Shown in pieces: positions 36,107 to 46,897 of a DNA stretch of 64,000 bases. The position numbers were made by a program, and so were the translations under genes. This stretch comes from Halovenus carboxidivorans (GTDB taxonomy: Archaea > Halobacteriota > Halobacteria > Halobacteriales > Haloarculaceae): the NCBI RefSeq assembly GCF_009831575.1, contig NZ_WUUT01000001.1, positions 829,345 through 893,344 of the forward strand, in the 5' to 3' direction. Each line of letters opens with the position of its first letter. Positions within the stretch are counted from its first letter, which is position 1. The notes beneath the pieces are model-generated. The model saw only the letters and a program-made list of their open reading frames with translations, did no database searches and was not told the DNA's origin.

Positions 36107-36913
36107 ATGAGCGAGTTCGTCTTCTCCGGGTCGGGGCTCGCGCTCGGCGGGGGTCTGGTGTCGATGCTGATTGCCGTCGGGGCGCTGGTCAAGTCAAAAC
36201 AGGAGTTCGGTCCCGCGATCGCAATCTTCCGGAACGACCCGCTCGCGGTTCAGGATCTCGTCTATCACGACGGCCCGGCCGAGGTGGAGGGGACTGCACG
36301 AGGCGACGAGAAGGGCGTCGAGGCGCCGTTCACCGGCACCGTCTGTCTCGCCTACGAGTACGAGGTCCAGGAGTACAAAAGCAGCGGGCAGCACAGCCAC
36401 TGGAGCACGCTCGACGAGGGGCGCGCCTCCGTCCGGTTTCTCGTCGAGGACGAGACGGGGGCGGTCCAGATCGACGACGCCGACGCCGAACTGCACCTCA
36501 CCTCCGAGACGCTGGAACTCTCCCCCGGCGACGAACCGCCGGCACGGATCGCCCGGTACATAAGCGAGTCCGAAGACGTGGAGCATCAGGACAGCACGCT
36601 GGATCTCGGCATCACCGAACTCAACTTCGGCAACAAACAGCGGTTCATCGAGCGGCGTCTCGACATCGACGAGCAGGTACACGTCTACGGCACGGTCGAG
36701 CGCGCGCCGGCCGGCGAGTGGGGGTCGAACCTGGTGGACGCGATGCTCACCAGTGGTCGGAACACGCCGCTGGTCATCTCCGACGGCTCCGAGCGGGACA
36801 CGGCCTGGCGCATCGTCAAGAGCCACCTCGGCTGGCCGCTTCTGGCCGTCATCTGTCTTCTCGTCGGTCTCTACGGGCTCGCGCTCGGTCTCGAACCGCT
36901 TCTCGTCGGGTAG
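36107..36913 (+). CDS. GIDE-domain membrane protein
   Basis: The 268-aa protein has two membrane segments, one near the N-terminus (LALGGGLVSMLIAVGALV) and one at the C-terminus (WPLLAVICLLVGLYGLALGL), flanking a GIDE-type domain (GTARGDEKGVEAPFTGTVCL through FLVEDETGAVQIDDADAEL). In eukaryotes this domain occurs in mitochondrial E3 ligases; in haloarchaea its role is unknown. ATG 36107 is about 23 nt after a TATA-like ACTTACAC (36076-36083). The 138 nt that follow contain no gene. Confidence 0.85.
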   Translation: MSEFVFSGSGLALGGGLVSMLIAVGALVKSKQEFGPAIAIFRNDPLAVQDLVYHDGPAEVEGTARGDEKGVEAPFTGTVCLAYEYEVQEYKSSGQHSHWSTLDEGRASVRFLVEDETGAVQIDDADAELHLTSETLELSPGDEPPARIARYISESEDVEHQDSTLDLGITELNFGNKQRFIERRLDIDEQVHVYGTVERAPAGEWGSNLVDAMLTSGRNTPLVISDGSERDTAWRIVKSHLGWPLLAVICLLVGLYGLALGLEPLLVG

Positions 36914-37051
36914 CTACTCGGCGCTTCGCTCCTCGGGGGTGTCGATCCGCGGCCGTTCGAACGCGCCCTGCGTTTCTCACTCTCTCGCCGTGCGCTCGAA
37001 CAACACGCCCACGAGTCTCAGCGCTAGAAATCCGGTGGTTAGCCCGACAGA

Positions 37052-39829
37052 TCAGGCGTTCAGAACCTGTTTGAGGATCTCCGGCGCGTCGTCGAGCGCG
37101 GCCTCCAGATCCTCGCCGTTGGGGCCGCCACCCTGTGCGAAATCCGGCGGCCCGCCGCCGCCGCCACCGACGCGACTCGCGAGCTCTCCGACCACGTCGC
37201 CGGCGTCGACCGCGACGCCGTCCGGCACCGCGACGACGAACTGTGCGCCGTCTGCGGCCGACCCCACCACGGCGACATTTCCGTCCTCGACTAGGGCGTT
37301 CGCGGTCGCTCGGAGTTCGTCCATGTCGGCGTCGAGTCGCTGGACCACCGCCGTCGTCCCGTCGAGGTCGACCTCTTCGCCGCCGCCGGACCCGCCCGCG
37401 CGGGCCGACGCCAGTTCCTCTTTGAGTTCGTCGATGCGTTTGCCTCGCTCTTTCCACTCCCGGAAGAAGCGTTCGGCCGTCTCCGGGACGTCCTGTGGCG
37501 TCACGTCGAGAATCTCGGCGGCGTCGAGCAGCGCGTCCTCGGTCTGTTGGGTCGCCTCGACCGCCGCGTCACCGGCGGCGTATGTGAACCGGATCACGCC
37601 GTCCTGAATCCGCTCCGTCCCGAGAATCTTGATCGATCCGACGTCCCCGGTCCGGGAGACGTGGGTCCCGCCGCAGGCCTGGGTGTCCGACTCGGCGTGG
37701 ATCAGCCGGATCTGCTCCCCTTCGGGAATTCCGCCCTGGTAGATGTCGAAGCCGTACTCGGCCTCGGCCTCGTTGCGGTCGATCCACTCCTGCTCGACGG
37801 GGACGTTCTCCATCACGAACTCGTTTGCGAGGCGCTCGATCTCTTTGACCTGCTCGCGGGTGACCGACTCGTAGTGTTTCAGGTCGATCCGGGCGCTGTC
37901 GGTGCTCTTCTGGGCACCCGCCTGGCGGATGTGATCGCCGAGAATCTGCCGGGCAGCGTGCCCGACGAGATGTGTCGCCGTGTGATGCCGCATGTGCTGT
38001 CGGCGCCGCCGGGAGTCCACCTGCCCCCGGACGAACTCGCCTTTGCCCGGGTCCGCGTCCGCGCGATGGACGATCACGTCGCCGACCCGCTGAACGTCGC
38101 TGACGTCCGCGGTCACGTCGTCGGCCGACAGCGTCCCGTGATCGGCCGGTTGGCCACCGCCCTCCGGGTAGAACATCGTCTGGTCGAGCACGATGTCGTA
38201 GCCGTCCTCGCGCTCGAAGACGTCCAGCACGACCGCCTCGAACTCCATGCGGTTCTGGTCCTCGTAGTACAGCCGTTCGGTCGCCGGTAGGTCGGTAAAA
38301 TCGGCGGGATCGAACTCCCCGTCGTCGGCCTCCTCGTCGTCCTCCTGGCCGTGGCGTTCGGCCACCAGCGAGTAGAAGTCATCAGGTACGTCCACGTCGG
38401 CCTCGTGCTCGCTGGCAATCTCCTCGACGGTATCGGGCTGGATGCCGTGTGAGTCGTACAGCTCGATCAGTTCCTCGGTCGGGATCGGCTCGCCCTCGCG
38501 GGCGTACTCCTCGGCGAGTTGCTCGACGCGGCGGGTGCCGCGGTCGAGGGTCTCGCGGTACTTCTCGACTTCCGTCCGGACCACGTCGCGAATCGTGTCG
38601 CGGTTCTCGTACCCGAGTCGGTCGGCCTGCATGTCGACCAGTTCGTCAAGCGGCGCGTCCACGCCGACGGTGTCGACCAGCCGCTTCGTGCGGCGGAGCA
38701 CCATCCGCACGAGATAGCCGGTGCCGACGTTCGAGGGGACGATCCCGTCGCCGAGCATGTACGCGAGCGTCCGGCAGTGGTCGGCGATGGCGTAGATCTG
38801 TTCCAGCGGTTCGACCAGCTCCCGGAGTCGGTCGACATCGACGCCCAGTTCGTCCGCGATGTCGCCGCGGGCGGCCTCAACGTCGTCCACGTCGTCGATA
38901 TCCAGGTTCCCGGAGAGCCGGGCGGCGTCCTGGACGATCCGTTCTTCCTCGTCGGTGTACTCGATGCCGGCGTTGCCCCGCAGGAAGTCGATCATCTCGG
39001 GGTAGATGGCCTCGTAGACCGTCGGCGTCCCCTGGCTCATCCAGGTCCACCGCTCGAGGCCGTAGCCGGTGTCGACGACGTAGGTGTCCATCTTCGAGTA
39101 CCGATTTCCGTCCTTGAGCAGGTACTCGCCGTCGTCGTCCCGCTCCATCGACATGAACACGAGCGTCGCCAGTTCGAGCCCCTTGTAGATGACCTCGATG
39201 GCGGGGCCGGCGTTGCCCCCGCCGACCCACGGGTCCTCGATGTAGGTGACCTCGTCCAGATCCGCTCCCAGTTCTTCGAGCAGCGTATCGCAGTACTCGA
39301 CGGTCTGGTCCTTCCAGTACACCTCCCCCTCGTAGGCGTACTCGCCTTCGACATCCTCGCGGGCGTTGAAGGCGTGGTGGGCCATCATCTCGAAGGCCAT
39401 CGTGTGCCGTCCGGTCTTGCCGACGTTGTCGATGTCCTGCATCCGGATGCAGGGCTGGCTGATCGTCAGCGGATTCGCCGGCGGCGGCGTCTCCCCGCTG
39501 GTCACCAGCGGCTGGAAGTCGTAGATCGACGCCTGCGTCAACAGCACGTCGTCGCGCCAGCGGTTCGCCGCGACCGGGTACGGGTCGATACGGGTGTGGC
39601 CGTGCTCCTCGAAAAAGGACAGATACGCCTCCCGCATCTCCGCGAGGGTGTACTCTTCGGCGAAGCCGGGATCGTCGATGAAGCCGTAGGTATCACACGG
39701 CGGCTCACCGCAGGTGTCCCGCGTCTCGTCGCGGGTCCAGAACCGTGCCCCGCACTCCGAGCACTCCAGGCGGTGAAACCCGTTGTCCTCGAAATACGCG
39801 AGTTCGTATTCCTCCTCAAGATCGCTCAT
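37052..39829 (-). CDS. alaS: Alanine--tRNA ligase
   Basis: The 925-aa enzyme has the archaeal layout. An N-terminal Cys-rich insertion ([16 protein letters not shown]) precedes the class II catalytic core ([20 protein letters not shown]). An editing domain carries zinc ligands HHTATH and CGGTH, and a DHHA1-like C-terminal domain has [10 protein letters not shown]. It charges tRNA-Ala and removes mischarged serine or glycine. Length and motifs are complete. Confidence 0.98.
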   Translation of the reverse strand: MSDLEEEYELAYFEDNGFHRLECSECGARFWTRDETRDTCGEPPCDTYGFIDDPGFAEEYTLAEMREAYLSFFEEHGHTRIDPYPVAANRWRDDVLLTQASIYDFQPLVTSGETPPPANPLTISQPCIRMQDIDNVGKTGRHTMAFEMMAHHAFNAREDVEGEYAYEGEVYWKDQTVEYCDTLLEELGADLDEVTYIEDPWVGGGNAGPAIEVIYKGLELATLVFMSMERDDDGEYLLKDGNRYSKMDTYVVDTGYGLERWTWMSQGTPTVYEAIYPEMIDFLRGNAGIEYTDEEERIVQDAARLSGNLDIDDVDDVEAARGDIADELGVDVDRLRELVEPLEQIYAIADHCRTLAYMLGDGIVPSNVGTGYLVRMVLRRTKRLVDTVGVDAPLDELVDMQADRLGYENRDTIRDVVRTEVEKYRETLDRGTRRVEQLAEEYAREGEPIPTEELIELYDSHGIQPDTVEEIASEHEADVDVPDDFYSLVAERHGQEDDEEADDGEFDPADFTDLPATERLYYEDQNRMEFEAVVLDVFEREDGYDIVLDQTMFYPEGGGQPADHGTLSADDVTADVSDVQRVGDVIVHRADADPGKGEFVRGQVDSRRRRQHMRHHTATHLVGHAARQILGDHIRQAGAQKSTDSARIDLKHYESVTREQVKEIERLANEFVMENVPVEQEWIDRNEAEAEYGFDIYQGGIPEGEQIRLIHAESDTQACGGTHVSRTGDVGSIKILGTERIQDGVIRFTYAAGDAAVEATQQTEDALLDAAEILDVTPQDVPETAERFFREWKERGKRIDELKEELASARAGGSGGGEEVDLDGTTAVVQRLDADMDELRATANALVEDGNVAVVGSAADGAQFVVAVPDGVAVDAGDVVGELASRVGGGGGGPPDFAQGGGPNGEDLEAALDDAPEILKQVLNA

Positions 39830-39919
39830 TCGTTGGAACGTAATTGGCGAGCGTTCGGGTAAAACAGTTCCGAACGTCCGCGTCCGACTGACAACGCGCT
39901 CGTAGCCCGCGACCGACGG

Positions 39920-40366
39920 TCAGGAACTGTCGTCGTGAACCGCCAGCCCCTCGGCCTCGAGGATCGGTCCCTCGACGGCCGTCGATCCGCCTTTCGCCTC
40001 GATCAGTTCCCGACAGGTGTAGCCGGGCGGGGTCCCGTGTCGCTCCGAGAGCGCGGTCGTCGAGACGCTGAAGACGACCCGTCCCAAGCCGGCGTAGTGG
40101 ATCGCTGTGGCGCACATCTCACACGGCTCCGTGCTCGTATACATCGTACACGCCTCGCGCTCCTCGGTGTCGAGTTCGCGTGCGGCCCACCGCGCGAGTT
40201 TGAGTTCCGGATGTGCCGTGATGTCCGACTCCGTCACGGTCGTATTCCGCGACCGCTGAACCACCTCGCCGTCGACCACGAGCAGCGAGCCAAACGGCGT
40301 GTTGCCGTTGTCTGCGGCCTCGCGGGCGAGGTCGATCGCCTCCCGGATGAACGGTTCGTCGTCCAT
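39920..40366 (-). CDS. CMP/dCMP-type nucleoside deaminase
   Basis: The 148-aa deaminase has the zinc site HPE (in TAHPELKLARWAA) and PCEMC (in TEPCEMCATAIHYAG). The family includes tRNA-adenosine, guanine and cytidine deaminases; the FDG-like sequence is not diagnostic. Its stop is one nucleotide away from the next gene's start region upstream, so it is probably co-transcribed with rfcS, which ends at 40368 on the same strand. Confidence 0.92.
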   Translation of the reverse strand: MDDEPFIREAIDLAREAADNGNTPFGSLLVVDGEVVQRSRNTTVTESDITAHPELKLARWAARELDTEEREACTMYTSTEPCEMCATAIHYAGLGRVVFSVSTTALSERHGTPPGYTCRELIEAKGGSTAVEGPILEAEGLAVHDDSS

Positions 40367-40367
40367 G

Positions 40368-41342
40368 TCAGTCCTCCAGGGCGAGCGACGCCAGAAGCGC
40401 CTCCAGTTGGATCCGCTCGTTCGCGCCCTCCGTGATCCGGTAGTCGGCCTCGCCGATCCGGTCGAGCACCCGCACCGCCGCCTCGTCGTCGAGTCCGAAC
40501 TCCCAGACCGAGCGGTGCAGTTGGTCGATGATGTCCCCGCCAGCGATTCCCTCCTCGGTCAACAGCCGGTCGAGTTGGGTCCGGGAGGCGGTGAAATCGC
40601 CGTCCAGCGCCAGCGTCACCATCTCCTCGATGTCCTCGGGACGGGCGGTGCTGGTGATCTCGAAGACGGCTTCCTCGTCGACGACGCCGCCGGTGACCGC
40701 CGCGGCCTGAAGCCCGTTGATCGCCGCACGCATGTCTCCGCCAGCGACGTAGATCAGCGCCTCCATCCCGTCGTCGGTCAGTTCGATCTCCTGGTCGTCG
40801 GCAATCCGACGCACCTGCCGTTCGATGGCTTCGTCCGACAGCGGCGAAAACCGGAAGACGGTACAGCGGGACTGTATCGGATCGATGATCTGCGAGGAGT
40901 AGTTACAGGAGAGGATGAACCGGACGTTGTTCGAGAACTGCTCCATCGTCCGCCGCAGCGCCGACTGGGCGTCGCTGGTCAGCGCGTCGGCCTCGTCGAG
41001 AAAGATGATCCGGTAGTTGACGCCGCCGAAGGAGGTCCGCGCGAAACTCTTGATGCGGTCTCGGACCACGTCGATCCCGCGCTCGTCCGAGGCGTTCAAC
41101 TCCAGGAAATGCTCCTCCCAGTCAGCGCCGTAGAGTTCCTTCGCGATCGCCACGGCAGAGGTGGTTTTGCCGACCCCCGCCGGCCCCGCAAAGAGCATAT
41201 TCGGGATGTCGTCTCTCGTGACGTAACTCTCCAGCCGTTCGACGATCGACTCCTGCCCGACGATATCCGAGAAGCTCTCCGGCCGGTACTGTTCGAGCCA
41301 GATCTCCTCGCGGCCGGCCCCCGCGTTGTCAGCCTCGCTCAT
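40368..41342 (-). CDS. rfcS: Replication factor C small subunit
   Basis: The 324-aa AAA+ clamp loader has Walker A GPAGVGKT, Walker B IIFLDEAD, sensor 1 FILSCNY and the SRC motif (QSRCTVFRF). It loads PCNA with RfcL. ATG 41342 gives [20 protein letters not shown]; upstream codons lack similarity. The nucleoside deaminase gene follows after one nucleotide, so the two are likely one transcript. Confidence 0.97.
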   Translation of the reverse strand: MSEADNAGAGREEIWLEQYRPESFSDIVGQESIVERLESYVTRDDIPNMLFAGPAGVGKTTSAVAIAKELYGADWEEHFLELNASDERGIDVVRDRIKSFARTSFGGVNYRIIFLDEADALTSDAQSALRRTMEQFSNNVRFILSCNYSSQIIDPIQSRCTVFRFSPLSDEAIERQVRRIADDQEIELTDDGMEALIYVAGGDMRAAINGLQAAAVTGGVVDEEAVFEITSTARPEDIEEMVTLALDGDFTASRTQLDRLLTEEGIAGGDIIDQLHRSVWEFGLDDEAAVRVLDRIGEADYRITEGANERIQLEALLASLALED

Positions 41343-41424
41343 GGGTGAGTGGATGGACGGGCGGCCAATAAACCCCCCGAGACAGCTCCCCGGCCGCGGT
41401 CTCTGGGCGCGCCGGACTGCCGGT

Positions 41425-42114
41425 TCACCGGGAGAGCAACACAATCGAGGCGCCGGTGACGACGACGACCGCGCCGATGTGCCCGGCGACGACGACGAAC
41501 AGCACCGGCTGGCCGACCAGAAACGGGAGAAACGCCGCCTGTGCGAGCCCGAACAGCGCGGTCTCGCCGTCGATCCGTCGCAGCGTCCGCCGGGTCTCGG
41601 CGTCGAAATCGTAGCGGACCGTCCGCCACAGCGCCGCCACGCTCGCCCACCATCCGGCCCCGATCCGGTAACAGACATCCCAGAGGATCAACAGCATCAG
41701 ATAGACCGCGAGCACCGGCGGATCTGGACCGAGCAACGCGTCCAGCAGCGGCGTCTCCGCCTGCCCCGGATCGAAGACGAACAGATGGGTAATCAGCGCG
41801 ATGTACGCGAGCACCGAGAGGACGACCTCGATGTTCGAGCCAAAGAGCAGCCGACGGTAGGCCTCGGGAACGGGGACGTCCCGGACCTGATCGCCGAGGC
41901 GGATCAACTCCGCGCTTCCGATCGTCGCGACGACGACCGCGACCGTCCCCGCAATCGCCGCTTCCGGAAGGTCGTACACCACCGCGAGCACGAGCACTGC
42001 GGCCTCGAAGAGGACGAACTGCAACAACAGCGCGACCCGGGGGTTGACGACGATCCCCGGCAGCGCGCCGACGATGCCCTCGTAGACCCAGGAATCGCTG
42101 TACGGCGAGCTCAT
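41425..42114 (-). CDS. Integral membrane protein of unknown function
   Basis: The 229-aa protein has about six hydrophobic segments (for example [55 protein letters not shown]). I see no enzymatic motif. Its ATG overlaps the stop of the upstream NDUFA9-like gene by 4 nt (ATGA), so the two are translationally coupled. I chose 42114 for that reason; the frame remains open further upstream as a shadow. Confidence 0.82.
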   Translation of the reverse strand: MSSPYSDSWVYEGIVGALPGIVVNPRVALLLQFVLFEAAVLVLAVVYDLPEAAIAGTVAVVVATIGSAELIRLGDQVRDVPVPEAYRRLLFGSNIEVVLSVLAYIALITHLFVFDPGQAETPLLDALLGPDPPVLAVYLMLLILWDVCYRIGAGWWASVAALWRTVRYDFDAETRRTLRRIDGETALFGLAQAAFLPFLVGQPVLFVVVAGHIGAVVVVTGASIVLLSR

Positions 42115-43001
42115 TGTTCCTCCGCGAGCGCTCGTTTGACGGCATCCCTGAACGGCGTCAGCTCCGGGCTGACGTGGTCGCGGATGCTGTCGTCGGTGAC
42201 GATAGTCGGATTCTTCAGGCCGTCGATCAGCGGCCGGGCGACCCGCCAGTCCACGTCGCTCACCAGCCCGACCCAGTACGACGAGAGCTTCGGGGTGAGC
42301 ACCGGCACCGGCACAATCGGCGGCGGTCGCCGGTCCATCGCCAGCGCGGTCTGACGGAGCATCTCCCCGTAGGTGAGCACGTTCGGCCCCCCGATTTCGT
42401 AGGTCTGTCCCGCCGTCTCCGGCACGTCGAGCACGCCGACGAGATACGCCAGCGCATCGGAGACGGCGATCGGCTGACACTCCGTGCGGACCCACTGCGG
42501 CGCGACCATCACCGGGAGCCGCTTGACCAGTTGCGTGACGATCTGAAAGCTCACGCTGCCCGCGCCGACGATGATCGAGGCCCGGAGCGTGGTCAACTCC
42601 GGCGTTCCGTCCCCGAGGATGAACTCGACTTCTCGACGCGAGCGCAGGTGTTTCGAGAGTTGATCGCCGGTCTGGCCCAGCCCTCCGAGATAGACGATGC
42701 GGCCGACCCCCGCCTCGCTCGCCGCTCGCGTGAAATTGCGGGCCGCGAGTCGGTCCCGCTCCTCGAAGTCCTCGCCGGCGTACATCGAGTGAATCAGATA
42801 GTAAGCGGCCTCGACACCGGCCAGCGAGTCCTCGAAACTCCCTCGGTCGAGTACGTCTCCCTGATATACCTCGACCTCCTCGGGAGCGTCGTAGCGGCCC
42901 GGGTCGCGGACCAGCGCGCGGACCTCGTGGCCGGCGTCGAGCAGTTCCCCCACGAGTCGCCCGCCGACGAACCCCGTCGCGCCGGTAACGAGAACGCGCA
43001 T
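42111..43001 (-). CDS. NDUFA9-like NAD(P)-binding protein (atypical SDR)
   Basis: The 296-aa extended or atypical SDR begins MRVLVTGATGFVGGRLVGEL with the nucleotide-binding GATGFVG, then VYQGDVLD and AAYYLIHSMY. It resembles the complex I NDUFA9/NmrA-like group, which binds NAD(P)H and often lacks a catalytic Tyr-Lys pair. Haloarchaeal members are sometimes linked to quinone or lipid metabolism, which this window does not test. It is coupled to the downstream membrane protein gene. Confidence 0.9.
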   Translation of the reverse strand: MRVLVTGATGFVGGRLVGELLDAGHEVRALVRDPGRYDAPEEVEVYQGDVLDRGSFEDSLAGVEAAYYLIHSMYAGEDFEERDRLAARNFTRAASEAGVGRIVYLGGLGQTGDQLSKHLRSRREVEFILGDGTPELTTLRASIIVGAGSVSFQIVTQLVKRLPVMVAPQWVRTECQPIAVSDALAYLVGVLDVPETAGQTYEIGGPNVLTYGEMLRQTALAMDRRPPPIVPVPVLTPKLSSYWVGLVSDVDWRVARPLIDGLKNPTIVTDDSIRDHVSPELTPFRDAVKRALAEEQ

Positions 43002-43056
43002 ACACGACCATTGGAGCCGTTCGTCTTAACAGTCGGGCTACGGATACGTCCCCGCC

Positions 43057-43758
43057 TCAACAGCCCTCGCAGTCGCAGTAGGTCTCACAGACCGGGTTCG
43101 CACAGTCCGGGTTGCGAGCGGAACAGTAGCTGCGGCCGTGACGGATCAACAGGACGTGCAGCGGATAGGTCAGTTCGTCGGGAACGACCGCGCCCAGAAT
43201 CTCGTGGGCGCGCTGGTTGCTCGCCGACTCGGGGACCAGCCCGAACCGCTTCGACACCCGTTCGACGTGGGTGTCGACGGCCATCGTCGGCTTGCCGAAG
43301 GTGAAGTTCAGCACGACGCTTGCGGTCTTCGGGCCGATTCCCTTGATGTCCGTCAGCCACGCCTTCGCGTTGTCGGCGTCCATGGCGTCCAGAAACGCCA
43401 GCGAGTAGGCGCCGCCGGTCTCCTCGCGGACCGCCGCGAGCGCGCGCTGGATGCGCTCTGCCTTCTGGTTCGGGAGGCCGGCGACGCGAATCGTCTCGGC
43501 CAGTTCGTCCTGATCGGCGGCCTCGATGGCGGCGAAGTCCTCGTAGCGCTCGAACAGCGACTCGGAGGCGCGACGGGTGTTCTCGTCTGCGACGTTCTGC
43601 GAGAGAATCGTCGTGACGAGTTGCCGGACGCCCTCGCCCGGGTCCGGATCGCCCTCGGCGCCGTGTGCGCTGGTCGACTCGACGGCCTCGTGGAGGTCGG
43701 TGAGGTCGTCGTGTAACTGTCGAACGCGGCTCTCGTCCCACTCCGCTGGTGTCGACAT
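43057..43758 (-). CDS. nth: Endonuclease III
   Basis: The 233-aa HhH-GPD DNA glycosylase/AP lyase has the catalytic lysine in IKGIGPKTASVVL and the aspartate in MAVDTHVERVSKRFG. The C-terminus carries six cysteines (CSARNPDC, then ANPVCETYCDCEGC) instead of the four-cysteine C-x6-C-x2-C-x5-C pattern of the E. coli enzyme, so which four bind the 4Fe-4S cluster is unclear. It removes oxidised pyrimidines. ATG 43758 gives MSTPAEWDES. Confidence 0.95.
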   Translation of the reverse strand: MSTPAEWDESRVRQLHDDLTDLHEAVESTSAHGAEGDPDPGEGVRQLVTTILSQNVADENTRRASESLFERYEDFAAIEAADQDELAETIRVAGLPNQKAERIQRALAAVREETGGAYSLAFLDAMDADNAKAWLTDIKGIGPKTASVVLNFTFGKPTMAVDTHVERVSKRFGLVPESASNQRAHEILGAVVPDELTYPLHVLLIRHGRSYCSARNPDCANPVCETYCDCEGC

Positions 43759-43900
43759 GCCAGCCCGTTGGACTCTCACAACTTCAACCCGACGAGAGCG
43801 GCCAGCCTGACTGCCTCCGTCCCTCGACCGCCGAGTGTGCGCGACCGCGAGCCAGCGGTGGCCGGGAAACATATGAGAGGCCGGAGCCTGAAAGGGAGGT

Positions 43901-44554
43901 ATGGACGACGTGGACAGCCAGGACATGCCCGGCGCGCTGGTCGAGGAGTATCTGAAGCGCGAGCGCGGAACGCTGGCACTGCTGGACGAACTCGAACAGC
44001 TGTCCATCGAGGGGGAGCACGAACAGCTCCGCGAGCGGATCCGCCGGTTCGCCGAGCACAACCAGCAGGTTTTTTACACCGTCGCGCTCTCGCTGACCGG
44101 CTCCGAGAAGTTCTTCGGCGATGTCGAGTCACAGCTCGGCGGCGAGGCGGCCGACAAGCTCAGAGAGCTCTCAGACACCTATCCCACGCTGGCCGAACCG
44201 TTCAGCCTCGTCCGGATGGAGGTCGCCAGCGACCGGTACAACCCGCTGACCGGGCTGGACGTGACGACGACCTACCACTCTCAGGAGGAGGTTCCGATGG
44301 TCTCCTACACCGCCTACTCCGGCGGCGTCGACCTCTACGAGTACCGCGGCTCGCCCGAGGAGGTGTTGCAGTCGGCGAGCTATCTCGTCCAGGCGACGAA
44401 CGACTCCCTGGAGGCGGCGCTCCAGCAGGACCACTCGGTGAACACCGACGAACTGAGCGAACTGATCGACCGCCGCGAGAAACTCGAGTCCGAACTCAAC
44501 TACCTCCACGACCTCATCGACGAACTGCGGCGCAGTCCCGTCGGTGACGAGTGA
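43901..44554 (+). CDS. Haloarchaeal protein of unknown function
   Basis: The 217-aa acidic protein is mostly helical at both ends, with a beta-containing middle (PLTGLDVTTTYHSQEEVPMV and YTAYSGGVDLYEYRGSPEE). The C-terminal helix LESELNYLHDLIDELRR may form a coiled coil. There is no signal or membrane segment. I do not recognise a named family. It adjoins the convergent aminotransferase gene with no intergenic base between stops. Confidence 0.78.
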   Translation: MDDVDSQDMPGALVEEYLKRERGTLALLDELEQLSIEGEHEQLRERIRRFAEHNQQVFYTVALSLTGSEKFFGDVESQLGGEAADKLRELSDTYPTLAEPFSLVRMEVASDRYNPLTGLDVTTTYHSQEEVPMVSYTAYSGGVDLYEYRGSPEEVLQSASYLVQATNDSLEAALQQDHSVNTDELSELIDRREKLESELNYLHDLIDELRRSPVGDE

Positions 44555-45658
44555 TCAGAGCGCGTCGAGCAGTTCGTCGATGTCCTCGTCGGTGTTGACC
44601 GCGTGTACCGAGACACGACAGGCGTACGGGTCGGGGAGATACCGGATCTGGATGTCCCGTGCTGCGAGTCGTTCGACGGTCGCTTCGGCGTCTTCGGCCG
44701 AGAACGTGACCAGCCCGCTTTTCGCATCGCGCGGCGAGAGCAACCGCTCTCCCAACCCGTCTTTGAGCCGGTCCGCGAGCCTGCTGATCCGCTGGTCGAC
44801 GGTGTCGACGCCGACCGATTCGAGCCGCTCGATCGCCGTCTCCAGGGCGACAAACGGCGCCACCGAGCGCGTCCCGAGGTCGAACTTCCGGGCGTCGTCG
44901 TAAAAGTCGGGATCTTCGGCGTCGTACTCCTCGACGGAGTAGTAGCCGATCCGCGTCGGTGTGAGCGCGTCTAAGGCGTCGTCGCTGACGTACAGAAAGC
45001 CCGCGCCCCAGACGCCGAGCAGCCACTTGTGGCCCGATCCGGCCACGAAATCCGCGCCCCACTGCTCGACGGGAACCGGTTGCTGGCCCGGGGCCTGTAC
45101 GGCATCGACCAGCACGCGCGCGCCGGCATCGTGCGCGATGTCGACGATTTCCTCGACCGGCTGGCGGGTGCCGTAGTTCCAGGTCGGGGAGTTGAAACAG
45201 AGCAGCCGAGCGTCCGAGACGGCCGTTTTGAGCTCGTCGAAATCGAGCCGACCCGCCGTCGTTTCGAGGACGCGGATCTCGATGTCGTGCAGTTCGGCCA
45301 TCCGTTCCCAGGGGAGCCGAGCGGCGCTGTGTTCCGTGTCCGTCCGGACGACGACATCCCCGGGCTGCCAGTCGATGCTCGTCGCGACGTGGTTGATCCC
45401 GTCCGCGGTACTCTGTGTGAGCGCGACGTTTCGGCTCCGTGTCCCGAGCAGTCCCGCGACGGCCTCGCGGGCGCTCTCGGTGGCCTCGTCCGCGGCCTCG
45501 TACATCCCCTCGTCGGCGGGGCTGTCGTACTGGTGGTACCGCTCGAACTCCGCGGCGGCGTCGACGACGGTCCGCGGACTCGGACCGCTCGCACCCCAGT
45601 TGAGATACGTACACTCCTCGAAGGCGGGAATCTCGCTGCGTAGGCTCTCGGGATCCAT
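44555..45658 (-). CDS. Class V aminotransferase (cysteine desulfurase-like fold)
   Basis: The 367-aa PLP enzyme has LNWGASGPSPRTVV at the N-terminus, the PLP-binding aspartate in VLVDAVQAPGQQPV and the Schiff-base lysine in GSGHKWLLGVWG. The family includes cysteine desulfurases, isopenicillin epimerases and kynureninases. I see no obvious conserved cysteine loop of IscS/SufS, so desulfurase activity is doubtful. The specific substrate is unknown. Confidence 0.9.
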   Translation of the reverse strand: MDPESLRSEIPAFEECTYLNWGASGPSPRTVVDAAAEFERYHQYDSPADEGMYEAADEATESAREAVAGLLGTRSRNVALTQSTADGINHVATSIDWQPGDVVVRTDTEHSAARLPWERMAELHDIEIRVLETTAGRLDFDELKTAVSDARLLCFNSPTWNYGTRQPVEEIVDIAHDAGARVLVDAVQAPGQQPVPVEQWGADFVAGSGHKWLLGVWGAGFLYVSDDALDALTPTRIGYYSVEEYDAEDPDFYDDARKFDLGTRSVAPFVALETAIERLESVGVDTVDQRISRLADRLKDGLGERLLSPRDAKSGLVTFSAEDAEATVERLAARDIQIRYLPDPYACRVSVHAVNTDEDIDELLDAL

Positions 45659-45813
45659 GCTACTGGCTGTGGCCGCGGCACGTATCAATCCATCTCCACC
45701 GGCGCGGTTCCCCCTGATTCGCCGCCCTCGCGAAAGTGTTGGTCAAGCGAATACTGTCTGGAATCGAATCAATGACCCAATGATTATTAGATGCCCTACC
45801 AACAGTATCAAGC

Positions 45814-46887
45814 ATGAAAGTCGTCCTGATTGGTGTCGGGCAGGCCGGCGGGAAGGTCACGCAGGTGCTCGCCGAATTCGATCACGAGATGGGATTCGAC
45901 GCCATCCGCGGCGCCTTCGCGGTCAACACTGCGAAGGCCGACTTGCAGTCGCTCGATATCGACACGATGCTGATCGGACAGGACAGAGTGAAAGGGCACG
46001 GCGTCGGCGGCGACAACGAACTCGGCGCGGAGATCATGCAGGACGAGGCGACGGAAGTGATGGATCAACTCGACGCGCGAATCGCGACCGACGCCGAGGC
46101 GGTCATGATCGTCGCCGGTCTCGGCGGCGGCACCGGCAGCGGCGGCGCGCCCGCACTCGCAAAGGAACTCAACCGGGTCTACGACGTGCCGATCTACGTC
46201 CTCGGGATTCTGCCGGGCCGCAACGAGGGCTCGCTGTACCAGGCCAACGCCGGACGCTCGCTCAAGACCGTCATCCGGGAGGCCGACTCCGCGCTGTTGA
46301 TCGATAACGACGCCTGGCGGACCAGCAACGAGACGGTCCAGGAGGGCTTCGAGAACATCAACAAACAGATCGCCCAGCGGGTCGGACTCCTGCTGGCCGC
46401 CGGCGAAATCGTCGAGGGAGTCGGGGAGAGCGTCGTCGACTCCTCGGAGATCATCAACACGCTCAGAGACGGCGGTATCGCGAGTCTGGGCTACGCCAGC
46501 GCGGAGGCCGCACCCGACGCCAGCGAGAACGTCAACACCATTACCAGCCTGGCCCGGAAGTCCCTGCTCACCGGCATGAGCCTCCCCAACGCCGTCGACG
46601 CCGAAGCCGCCCTGCTGGTCATCGCGGGCCAACCGGACCGCATCTCCCGGAAGGGCGTCGAACGCGCTCGGAAGTGGATCGAAGAGGAGACCGGGTCGCT
46701 GCAGGTCCGCGGCGGCGACTTCCCGCTGGACAGCGACCGACTCGCGGCGCTCGTGCTGCTCGGCGGCGTCGAGCGCTCACAGCGCGTCCAGGAGTTCATG
46801 GACCGCGCCCGCGAAGCCAATCAGGAGACCGAATCCCGCGACGCGACCGAAGAGTTCGACAACGAACAGCTAGACGACCTCTTCTAA
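45814..46887 (+). CDS. cetZ: CetZ tubulin/FtsZ-superfamily GTPase
   Basis: The 357-aa protein opens MKVVLIGVGQAGGKVTQVLA and has the tubulin signature GGGTGSGG. It fits the haloarchaeal CetZ family, which controls cell shape and motility rather than acting as the main division ring. The acidic C-terminal tail (about the last 30 residues) ends DNEQLDDLF. An AT-rich promoter with TTATTAGA (45784-45791) lies about 22 nt upstream of the ATG, fitting a leaderless start. Confidence 0.93.
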   Translation: MKVVLIGVGQAGGKVTQVLAEFDHEMGFDAIRGAFAVNTAKADLQSLDIDTMLIGQDRVKGHGVGGDNELGAEIMQDEATEVMDQLDARIATDAEAVMIVAGLGGGTGSGGAPALAKELNRVYDVPIYVLGILPGRNEGSLYQANAGRSLKTVIREADSALLIDNDAWRTSNETVQEGFENINKQIAQRVGLLLAAGEIVEGVGESVVDSSEIINTLRDGGIASLGYASAEAAPDASENVNTITSLARKSLLTGMSLPNAVDAEAALLVIAGQPDRISRKGVERARKWIEEETGSLQVRGGDFPLDSDRLAALVLLGGVERSQRVQEFMDRAREANQETESRDATEEFDNEQLDDLF

Positions 46888-46897
46888 TCTCGCGCCG

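Noticed and set aside
38519-39862. 447-codon plus-strand open frame opposite alaS
   Set aside because: Antisense to a complete alanyl-tRNA synthetase; no motif or promoter supports it.
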